This document shows positions 1-6,056 of a stretch of 16,017 nt of DNA, in pieces. The stretch covers positions 1 through 16,017 of the forward strand of contig NZ_JAKDJU010000067.1 in NCBI RefSeq assembly GCF_030453725.1, written 5' to 3'. The translations under genes were made by a program, and so were the position numbers. How positions within the stretch are numbered: position 1 is the first letter of the stretch; every line of letters begins with the position of its first letter. Below the pieces are notes generated by a model. That model was not told where the DNA came from. It ran no database searches and saw only the letters and a list, made by a program, of their open reading frames with translations. Origin of the DNA: Brevibacterium picturae (GTDB lineage: Bacteria > Actinomycetota > Actinomycetes > Actinomycetales > Brevibacteriaceae).

Positions 1-324
1 TACCAGGACTTCAAGTCGCTGTGCTCCGACGTGTCGGGGGAGTACATCCGCTTCTACCTCACCACGGGCTGCGAGCAGATCAGCTATACGCATTCGCAGA
101 ACACCGAGGGGCTGCCGACCTACTCCTGCCGGCTGACGTCAGACGACGGCACGGTTCTGCTGCTGCCACTCGACGACTGGCGTGACCGGATGGAGGAGGT
201 GCCGGGCCTGGTGCGCACATGGTTGGACGAGCACTCGGATCTCAAGGGATGCAGGCCCTCCAAGTCGCACTATCAGGGTGACAGGTACTGGTTCGAGCAG
301 TGGCAGCTGGCGAATCCCTGGTGA
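1..324 (+). CDS. 3' end of an unrecognised protein gene (partial)
   Basis: The reading frame is open from the first base and ends at TGA 322-324, so the true start lies outside the window. The GTG at 31 is probably internal, because the upstream codons continue without a stop. The visible 107 residues are rich in Trp, Asp and Glu, with an acidic stretch followed by a C-terminal WFEQWQLANPW. There is no membrane segment and no motif I can place. It runs toward mmpL with an 84 bp gap that contains a separate promoter-like region, so it probably belongs to an unrelated upstream unit. No function is proposed. Confidence 0.6.
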   Translation, partial: YQDFKSLCSDVSGEYIRFYLTTGCEQISYTHSQNTEGLPTYSCRLTSDDGTVLLLPLDDWRDRMEEVPGLVRTWLDEHSDLKGCRPSKSHYQGDRYWFEQWQLANPW

Positions 325-375
325 TGGGCGGACAGGGGCATGGGGTGACCGGTTTCTCGCGGCCACGCGTACTTG

Positions 376-387
376 GTAATTAATTAC
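376..387. promoter_or_regulatory. 12-bp perfect AT-rich palindrome upstream of mmpL
   Basis: GTAATTAATTAC is a perfect palindrome ending 21 bp before the mmpL ATG, in an AT-rich patch that stands out from the GC-rich surroundings. It is flanked by TGG on the left and ACCA on the right. Its position is suitable for a dimeric regulator acting on the mmpL promoter. It differs from the TCGTTAGC-type repeat elsewhere in the window, so a different protein may bind it. This is inferred from symmetry and position only. Confidence 0.4.
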
Positions 388-396
388 ACCAGGTGA

Positions 397-408
397 AATA
401 CTAGCCAG
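397..408 (+). promoter_or_regulatory. Putative mmpL -10 element with operator half-site
   Basis: The hexamer AATACT (397-402) ends 6 nt before the ATG at 409, the spacing expected for a leaderless transcript. No Shine-Dalgarno sequence lies at a useful distance from this ATG. The hexamer overlaps ACTAGCCAG (400-408). The same nine bases occur in the inverted repeat upstream of the first marR gene (3384-3392). I read this as a weak or half operator overlapping the promoter. No good -35 is visible. Confidence 0.35.
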
Positions 409-2565
409 ATGAAAGAGAAGTTGGAGTCGTCGCGGCTTCCGCGACGGATCGTGCGCATTCTTGTCCCTGCGGCCCTCATTCTCCTGTGGCTGGCAGTATT
501 CGGATTTGGTGGGATGAGCTTCGGATCGATTGACGAAGTCGCCACCGATGAGCGGTCGTCCTTCCTGCCCTCGAGCGCAGAATCGACCAAAGTCCAGAAC
601 GAGATCACTGAGTTCACCGGATCAGACGCGGTCCCAGCGATCATCGTTGCCGAACGCCAAGGCGGCCTCACCGACGCTGACCAGGCGGGGCTCGAGCGCC
701 TGGCTGAACGCGCTGCCGATGTCATTCAGGGCGCCGAGTCCTCCCCGGTCATCTCTTCGGATGACAAGGAAGCGGCACAACTCGTTGTGTCGATTCCCGC
801 CGATGCCGAGATCGGCGATGTTGTCACGCAGTTGGAGGAAGACGCGGGACAGGAACTCTCCGGTCTCGATTTCTGGGTCAGTGGGCCCGCAGGATTCAGT
901 GCTGATCTGCAAGAGGCCTTCAGTGGGATCGACGGAATTCTGCTCCTCGTCGCACTCGCCGTCGTCTTCGTCATTCTCGTCATCGTCTACCGCTCACCTT
1001 TGTTGCCGATCCTTGTGCTCGTCAGCTCACTCACGGCTCTCTGCGCAGCGGTGCTGATCAATGTCGCGTTGGCTCGTGAAGGAGTTGTCACACTCAACGG
1101 GCAGGTCCAAGGCATTCTCTTCATTCTGGTCATCGGGGCCGCCACCGACTACTCATTGCTTTACATCGCCCGCTGCCGAGAAGAGCTGCGGGACACTTCC
1201 ACCCCTTCCCTCGCCGCGTGGAAGGCGATGCGCGGGGTATTCGAACCGATCCTGGCGTCGGGTGGAACCGTGATCGTCGGCCTCTTGTGCCTTCTCCTGT
1301 CCGACCTCGGATCGAACTCCGCACTCGGCCCGGTGGCGGCCGTCGGAATCGCGTGTGCCATGCTCACCACATTGACCTTCCTGCCGGCCATGCTCGCTGT
1401 CTTCGGGCGAGCGTCGTTCTGGCCGCGGGGACCCAAGTATGGCACCGAGCACCCGGTGCTCACCGGTCCGGGCGCCACAGGATTCTGGCCGGGGGTGGGT
1501 CGGTTCGTCGCCAGAGGCCCACGTCGATTGGTCGCCGGGGTCACGCTCGTTCTCGTCGTGGGATGCGCAGGCTTGGTATTCCTTGATGCCAATGGTGTCG
1601 CACAAAGTGAGTTCGTCCTCGGGGACAGCCAAGCACGCGACGGTCAGGCAGTCATCGACGATCACTTCGCCGGCGGGGCAGGCAATCCCGCGTACGTGCT
1701 CGCACCAAGTGACGAGCGTCGAGAGGTCGCTGAAGTAATTTCGTCTGCAGACGGTATCGACGACGTCTCTCTGGTCGCCCAGGATTCCCCATCGGGCACG
1801 ACGCCGATTGACGACACTGGCAAAGCCATCACGGATTCACGACCGGGACCGCCGGCGGCAGAACCGACGGAGATCAACGGTGACATCATGTTCTCCCTGA
1901 CTCTGTCGGCTCCTGCCGACTCGCTCGAAGCCGAAGGAACCATTGAAGACCTGCGTGAGCACTTGTCCCCGACTCAGGCACTGGTCGGTGGCAGCACTGC
2001 TGTTGATCTCGATACGAATGAGACGTCATCACGAGACAGAACGGTGATCATTCCCATCGTTCTCATCGTCATCACCATCATGCTTGCCCTGCTGCTGAGA
2101 TCCCTGGTCGCGCCGGTGCTGCTGCTGGCGACGACGGTCTTGAGCTTCGGCACGGCGTTGGGAGTCAGCGCTGTCATCTTCCGTCTGATCGGGCAGCCGC
2201 AATCAGACCCTTCGGTACCGCTGTACGCCTTCGTGTTCCTCGTGGCATTGGGAATCGACTACAACATCTTCCTGATGACCCGCGTTCGCGAAGAAACCAT
2301 CACCCACAGAACCCGGGAAGGCACCCTGCGCGGACTGTCGGTGACGGGAGGGGTGATCACAAGTGCAGGAATCGTACTCGCAGCGACCTTCGCGGCGCTG
2401 CTCGTCATTCCCATCCAGTTCCTCCTCCAATTGGCAATCATCGTCTCGCTCGGTGTCCTCCTCGATGCTCTGATCGTGCGGACGTTGCTGGTGCCGGCTC
2501 TGTCGCTGTGGATCGGGGATCGTCTGTGGTGGCCATCGCGCCTGGCCAAGACCAGCAAGCACTGA
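409..2565 (+). CDS. MmpL-family RND transporter of the carotenoid locus
   Basis: This is a 718-residue integral membrane protein with the duplicated MMPL/RND layout. TM1 lies near residues 16-36 and is followed by a soluble loop of about 140 residues. A bundle of hydrophobic segments spans about 175-335 and one more lies near 370-392. A second soluble loop precedes a final bundle at about 545-705. The paired GAATDYSLLY and ALGIDYNIFL segments are the Asp-containing TM4/TM10 signatures expected for proton-driven transport. In Corynebacterium glutamicum an MmpL-type gene sits inside the crt operon beside crtE and crtB, so a carotenoid-linked role (export or membrane placement of pigment or a lipid precursor) is plausible but unproven. 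ATG 409 is the only sensible start and may be leaderless. The stop is 4 bp from the stop of the convergent marR gene. Confidence 0.88.
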   Translation: MKEKLESSRLPRRIVRILVPAALILLWLAVFGFGGMSFGSIDEVATDERSSFLPSSAESTKVQNEITEFTGSDAVPAIIVAERQGGLTDADQAGLERLAERAADVIQGAESSPVISSDDKEAAQLVVSIPADAEIGDVVTQLEEDAGQELSGLDFWVSGPAGFSADLQEAFSGIDGILLLVALAVVFVILVIVYRSPLLPILVLVSSLTALCAAVLINVALAREGVVTLNGQVQGILFILVIGAATDYSLLYIARCREELRDTSTPSLAAWKAMRGVFEPILASGGTVIVGLLCLLLSDLGSNSALGPVAAVGIACAMLTTLTFLPAMLAVFGRASFWPRGPKYGTEHPVLTGPGATGFWPGVGRFVARGPRRLVAGVTLVLVVGCAGLVFLDANGVAQSEFVLGDSQARDGQAVIDDHFAGGAGNPAYVLAPSDERREVAEVISSADGIDDVSLVAQDSPSGTTPIDDTGKAITDSRPGPPAAEPTEINGDIMFSLTLSAPADSLEAEGTIEDLREHLSPTQALVGGSTAVDLDTNETSSRDRTVIIPIVLIVITIMLALLLRSLVAPVLLLATTVLSFGTALGVSAVIFRLIGQPQSDPSVPLYAFVFLVALGIDYNIFLMTRVREETITHRTREGTLRGLSVTGGVITSAGIVLAATFAALLVIPIQFLLQLAIIVSLGVLLDALIVRTLLVPALSLWIGDRLWWPSRLAKTSKH

Positions 2566-2569
2566 GAGT

Positions 2570-3112
2570 TCACTCTGCCTCGGGGGCGGTCATGTCCTTC
2601 TTCGTCTCACGGAGGAAGCGGATCACCACTTCGCGTTCGGCTGAGGTCAGCCGTGCTGCCGCGTGGAAGCGTCGAGACTGTTGGCGTCCTACAGTCTCGA
2701 TCGCCGAAGTGTAGGTGTGCGGCGTGACACTGACTTTCTGAGCTCTGCGATCATCTGGGTGAGGGGCTCGTTCGATGTGCCCGGCGAGTTCTAATCGAGC
2801 GAGCAGCTTCGTCGTCGCCGAGTTCGAGATGCCCAGGTGCTCGGCGATGCCTCCGGGTGTGCCTACGACATCACGGTGAGAGCAGATGATGAGGTAGTGG
2901 ATGGCCCTCATGTCTGTGGCGTTGAGTTTCATGTACTGCTGAGAGGCCTCTGACATAGCCTGTTCGGCTTCGCGAAGCTCACCGAAGGCGGTCATGAGTT
3001 CACCGATCTGAGCCACAGCCGCGGCTGACATGCTCGATCGATCAATGAGCTTCTGCTGCGGATCACTCGAGTCAACATCGTAGACCGCTGACTTCTCAAT
3101 GTTCGCCACCAC
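2570..3112 (-). CDS. MarR-family transcriptional regulator, CrtR-like (copy 1)
   Basis: This 180-residue protein has a winged-helix MarR core. An alpha-helical dimerisation region (about 28-75) leads into the HTH around GGIAEHLGISNSATTKLLAR (about 87-106). A wing rich in basic and acidic residues follows (HPDDRRAQKVSVT). It is a paralogue of the second regulator in this window: both have a REAxxAxSEASxxYMxLNxxDMRAI segment, an HTH ending in ATTKL and the wing HPxDRR. In Corynebacterium a MarR-type CrtR represses the crt operon and responds to isoprenoid pyrophosphates, so a similar role is inferred. Two GTG codons compete as start. GTG 3109 is better spaced (6 nt) from the GGGG-type RBS at 3116-3119 than GTG 3112. 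An in-frame stop lies just upstream. Confidence 0.85.
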   Translation of the reverse strand: MVANIEKSAVYDVDSSDPQQKLIDRSSMSAAAVAQIGELMTAFGELREAEQAMSEASQQYMKLNATDMRAIHYLIICSHRDVVGTPGGIAEHLGISNSATTKLLARLELAGHIERAPHPDDRRAQKVSVTPHTYTSAIETVGRQQSRRFHAAARLTSAEREVVIRFLRETKKDMTAPEAE

Positions 3113-3324
3113 ATACCCCGCTGTTGCCCCTGGCGTGTTTCATCGTCGAGCCATGTGGACTCGTCGCAGATCGCCAGAACCCATCATAGTCGCTGAGGTT
3201 CCGTGACCCTGGGCACATGGTGGTCGTGAACCCAGAGTGACTTCAGCAGCACAGTGCCGATGTTCTGTGAACACCATCAGCAGGGAATACTTCTTGCCCG
3301 CCGAGAAGCGGTGCAGCTTATCGG

Positions 3325-3381
3325 TCAACCCCTGCGTGTCAGGGTGATCACCTCGGGCGCACGGGAAGTCGCCTCTGTCAT
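3325..3381 (-). other. 18-codon ORF placed directly after the operator (leader or remnant)
   Basis: An ATG at 3381 directly follows the 19-bp inverted repeat (3382-3400) and opens an 18-residue frame, MTEATSRAPEVITLTRRG, ending at TGA 3325-3327. The geometry copies crtB, where the ATG lies 2 nt after an equivalent repeat. A -10-like TAGCCT (3396-3391) would give a leaderless or nearly leaderless message. It could be a leader peptide upstream of marR copy 1, the surviving start of a decayed gene, or chance. There is no homology evidence. Confidence 0.2.
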
Positions 3382-3400
3382 CCACTAGCCAGGCTAACGA
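3382..3400 (-). promoter_or_regulatory. Operator-like inverted repeat upstream of marR copy 1
   Basis: Read on the minus strand the site is TCGTTAGCCTGGCTAGTGG: two arms around a single central base, with six of nine arm positions complementary. Its left arm TCGTTAGCC is identical to that of the site at 15350 and differs in one base from that of the crtB site at 5139. It lies about 270 bp upstream of marR copy 1 on the same strand, suggesting autoregulation by a MarR dimer. The binding protein is inferred, not shown. Confidence 0.45.
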
Positions 3401-3426
3401 ATCGCGCTTATGGTGACAGCGTGGCC

Positions 3427-3450
3427 CTTCGCAGCTTCGCAGCTTCGCAG
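3427..3450. repeat. Tandem repeat, 3 x 8 bp (CTTCGCAG)
   Basis: CTTCGCAG occurs three times head-to-tail without mismatch (3427-3434, 3435-3442, 3443-3450). It lies in the non-coding region upstream of the SDR gene. Such short perfect repeats can gain or lose units by slippage, so copy number could vary between strains and change promoter spacing. No function is visible. Confidence 0.85.
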
Positions 3451-3609
3451 GTGGAGTGACGCGATGTGCCGAGCAGTATGGTTTCAGCAGTCAGGCTCGA
3501 TGAAGAACGGTGTGATCATGATCGAAGAACTCAGTGACCTGGGCACCAGGAACCGATGCACAGTGACAGGCATCTGCGCCCCATTGTGATGACCCCTGAG
3601 GACGTGCCC

Positions 3610-5145
3610 ATGCCGCAATCTCAACCCGAAACCATCGAACCATCGCCTCATCCCCGCACGGTCCTGGTGCTCGGAGCCACCGGCTACATCGGGGGACGGC
3701 TCGTCCCTCGCCTCCTGCAGGCCGGTCACCGCGTTCGCGTCGCCGTGAGATCGCCGCACAAGCTCGAACAGGTGCCATGGGCCGATGACGTCGACATCCA
3801 TCGCGTCGACCTCGACGATGGGGACGGCCTCGTCGAGGCGGCAACCGGGGCCGATGTCATCCACCACCTGGTCCATTCGATGGGATCGGGGCGCAACTTC
3901 GAAGAGAAGGAGGCCGCAACGGCCAGGCGGGTAGCCGAAGCGGCAGAAGCCGCCGGTGTTCGCCGCATCGTCTACCTCGGAGGACTCCATCCCGACAAGG
4001 CCAACTTGTCCATGCACATGCGGTCGCGGGCGCAGGTCGGCCGGATTCTCATCGACTCGCCTGTGCCCGCCGTCGCTTTCCAGGCGGGCATCATCATCGG
4101 ATCAGGATCGGCCTCCTTCGAGATGGTGCGTCACCTCGCCCTGACCTTGAGACTGATGCCGGCGCCGAGGTGGGTCACCAATCACGTCGAGCCGCTGGCG
4201 GTCCGTGATGTGCTCTACTACCTCCTCCAGGCCGTCGACATCGACTCCGACGTCAATCGTGCGTTCGACATCGGATCCCATGATGTCCTCAGATACGCCG
4301 AGATCATGAAGCGATTCGCTGCGATCGCTGGGCTCAAGCCCCGGCACGTCCTCACTCTGCCTCTTCCTGCACCCACGCTCTCCGGAATCTGGGTCGGCCT
4401 CGTCACCCCGCTGCCGTTCACGCTGACACTGCCGCTCGTCCAGTCGCTGCAAGAGGACGCTGTGACCAAAGACCGCGATGTCGACGCGGTGATATCTCCT
4501 CCTCCAGACGGTCTGCTCGACTTCGAGCAGTCCGTGCGTCTGGCTCTGCTGCGCGAAGCCGAAGGGGCCGTCGACACCAATTGGGATGCCGATGCCGGTG
4601 AACTGGCCCAGGCCGCGAAGCCGCTGCCCAGTGACCCCGAATGGGCTGGAGAGCGCGTCTTCACCGACGACCGGACACTGCACTTTCCTGAGCTGACCTC
4701 CGAGCGGATCTGGCCCGTCATCGAAAGCATCGGAGGGCGGAATGGCTGGTACTCGTGGCCGCTGGCATGGAAGGTGCGCGGAGTCTGGGACAAGATCGTG
4801 GGAGGTGCCGGCCTCAACCGCGGGCGGCGGCTGCCCGACCGGCTTCGGGTCGGCGACCCGGTCGACTGGTGGCGGGTCGAAGAACTCGAGCCTGAACATC
4901 GACTCCTCCTGCGAGCGGAGATGCGGGTCTCGGGCAGCGCCTGGCTCGAATTCACCACCACCGATGCCGGGCGCGGCTGCGAATTCAGGCAGCGAGCGAT
5001 CTTCATTCCCAAGGGTGTCCGCGGCCGGGTCTACTGGGCATTCGTCTCACCATTTCACCGGTTCATCTTTCCTGCCATGGCGAAGAACATCGCCCGGGCG
5101 GCGAAAAAATCTCACCTCGATCGACGCAGAGAACTTGATCGTTAG
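3610..5145 (+). CDS. SDR (atypical, NAD(P)-binding) protein with C-terminal DUF2867 domain
   Basis: This is a 511-residue two-domain protein. The N-terminal Rossmann domain opens with a VLVLGATGYIGG nucleotide-binding loop (about residues 18-29) and continues to about 300, resembling NmrA/atypical short-chain dehydrogenases. The C-terminal part (about 340-500), with its many Trp residues and the HFPELTSERIW and WWRVEELEPEHRLLLRAEM segments, looks like DUF2867, a lipid-binding-like fold often fused to such SDRs. The reaction is unknown. Two further upstream ATGs (3556, 3589) are in frame. ATG 3610 is preferred because GAGGA (3598-3602) lies 7 nt before it and the extra residues are not family-like. 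It ends 14 bp before crtB, and its TAG stop lies inside the crtB operator. A carotenoid or membrane-lipid role is inferred from position only. Confidence 0.8.
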   Translation: MPQSQPETIEPSPHPRTVLVLGATGYIGGRLVPRLLQAGHRVRVAVRSPHKLEQVPWADDVDIHRVDLDDGDGLVEAATGADVIHHLVHSMGSGRNFEEKEAATARRVAEAAEAAGVRRIVYLGGLHPDKANLSMHMRSRAQVGRILIDSPVPAVAFQAGIIIGSGSASFEMVRHLALTLRLMPAPRWVTNHVEPLAVRDVLYYLLQAVDIDSDVNRAFDIGSHDVLRYAEIMKRFAAIAGLKPRHVLTLPLPAPTLSGIWVGLVTPLPFTLTLPLVQSLQEDAVTKDRDVDAVISPPPDGLLDFEQSVRLALLREAEGAVDTNWDADAGELAQAAKPLPSDPEWAGERVFTDDRTLHFPELTSERIWPVIESIGGRNGWYSWPLAWKVRGVWDKIVGGAGLNRGRRLPDRLRVGDPVDWWRVEELEPEHRLLLRAEMRVSGSAWLEFTTTDAGRGCEFRQRAIFIPKGVRGRVYWAFVSPFHRFIFPAMAKNIARAAKKSHLDRRRELDR

Positions 5146-5157
5146 CTAAGCTAGCGA
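5139..5157 (+). promoter_or_regulatory. Near-perfect inverted repeat overlapping the crtB promoter
   Basis: TCGTTAGCTAAGCTAGCGA consists of two 9-bp arms around one central A, with 8 of 9 arm positions paired. One further A:T pair extends the symmetry to 5138-5158. It is the best-conserved member of the repeat family in this window. It contains TAAGCT (5147-5152), a TANNNT -10-like hexamer that ends 7 nt before the crtB ATG, so a repressor bound here would block RNA polymerase. The repeat also contains the stop codon of the preceding SDR gene (5143-5145). The promoter would permit crtB-crtI expression separate from the SDR gene. MarR binding is inferred. Confidence 0.6.
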
Positions 5158-5159
5158 TT

Positions 5160-6056
5160 ATGTTCTCACCGACGCATCAGGTGTTCAGCCACACGGCACA
5201 GCAGGCGGCCGAGGCCGTCATTTCGAACTATTCGACGTCTTTCGGACTGGCCACAAGGCTCCTCGGCCCCGCCCGCCGGCACCATATCCGCAACATCTAT
5301 GCCCTCGTGAGGATCGCCGATGAGATCGTTGATGGTCTCGCCGCTGACGCAGGACTCGATGCGAGCGAGCAGCGTGAACTGCTAGACAACTTCGCTGATG
5401 CAACCCGCAGCGCACTGCGATTCGGCATCAGTGACAACCTCGTCATCCACGCGTTTGCCCAGACAGCCAGGACGACCGGAATCACGTTTGACCTCATCGA
5501 GCCGTTCTTCGCCTCAATGCGAGCAGATGTGGGCACCCCAAATGATCCTCCCGCACCCGTCCGTGGCCTCCTCGCGGACGAACATCGGGATTACGTCTAC
5601 GGCTCCGCCGAGGTGGTCGGCCTCATGTGCCTCAAGGTCTTCCTCAGCGATCAGGACCGCACCCCTGCCCAGGTTGAGGCCCTGGAATTCGGTGCGCGGC
5701 AGCTCGGGGCGGCGTTTCAGAACATCAATTTCCTCCGCGACCTGGCCGACGACAGTGTGCGGCTGCATCGCAGCTATCTCACCGCTGAGAGTCGACTCTC
5801 GGATTCTGATAAGACCGCGTGGGTGATCACAATCCGGCAGCAGCTCGCACACGCTCAGGCCACGTTCTCCCTGCTGCCGAAGGACGCCAGAACAGCGGTG
5901 AGAACTGCCGCGGCGCTCTTCGCCGCTCTCAACGACAGGATCGCAGTCACCCCCGTTGATCGCCTGTATCAGGAGCGCGTGCGCGTGCCCAACGTGGTGA
6001 AAGCTAGGCTTGTATCGCGAGCCATCCTCTCCACAGTGAGGGAGGGGCGGCCATGA
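5160..6056 (+). CDS. crtB: Phytoene synthase
   Basis: CrtB joins two GGPP molecules head-to-head, via prephytoene diphosphate, to make 15-cis-phytoene, the first committed carotenoid step. The protein is 298 residues, normal for bacterial CrtB. Both Mg2+-binding Asp motifs of the squalene/phytoene synthase fold are present: DEIVD (54-58) and DLADD (194-198). The FQNINFLRDLADD context is typical, as is the YVYGSAEVVGLM segment near 145. The ATG lies 2 nt after an operator-like repeat and 7 nt after a -10-like TAAGCT. There is no Shine-Dalgarno sequence, so a leaderless message is likely. The gene overlaps crtI by 4 bp (ATGA), indicating translational coupling. Confidence 0.96.
   Translation: MFSPTHQVFSHTAQQAAEAVISNYSTSFGLATRLLGPARRHHIRNIYALVRIADEIVDGLAADAGLDASEQRELLDNFADATRSALRFGISDNLVIHAFAQTARTTGITFDLIEPFFASMRADVGTPNDPPAPVRGLLADEHRDYVYGSAEVVGLMCLKVFLSDQDRTPAQVEALEFGARQLGAAFQNINFLRDLADDSVRLHRSYLTAESRLSDSDKTAWVITIRQQLAHAQATFSLLPKDARTAVRTAAALFAALNDRIAVTPVDRLYQERVRVPNVVKARLVSRAILSTVREGRP

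Larger units (their letters stand above)
3113..3609. other. Intergenic region between marR copy 1 and the SDR gene
   Basis: About 500 bp without a convincing gene. It holds the operator-like repeat at 3382-3400, a 10-bp palindrome GGTGATCACC (3343-3352) and a triple 8-bp repeat (3427-3450). It also has a 29-codon ORF on the plus strand (3500-3589) whose TGA overlaps an ATG at 3589. On the minus strand an open frame covers 3140-3385, but its translation looks random (many Arg, His and Cys, no motif). Two other minus frames contain short protein-like stretches, so a decayed gene is possible. I cannot name a parent gene. The region probably carries the promoters of marR copy 1 and of the SDR gene. 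Confidence 0.5.

Noticed and set aside
3343..3352. Palindrome GGTGATCACC, and a similar GATCATGATC at 3514-3523
   Set aside because: Short GATC-containing palindromes are common by chance, and these are unrelated to each other and to the operator repeat.
3140..3385. 81-codon minus-strand open frame upstream of marR copy 1
   Set aside because: Its composition is random-looking and it has no motif or ribosome binding site. It is kept only as a possible remnant in the intergenic description.
3500..3589. 29-codon plus-strand ORF ending in TGATG before the SDR gene
   Set aside because: The coupling would be to the less likely SDR start at 3589. The ribosome binding site is weak and the peptide has no recognisable features.
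4102..5012. Two minus-strand open frames of about 265 codons opposite the SDR/DUF2867 gene
   Set aside because: Both are antisense to a gene with clear domains. Their translations are rich in Arg, Pro and Ser without recognisable motifs.
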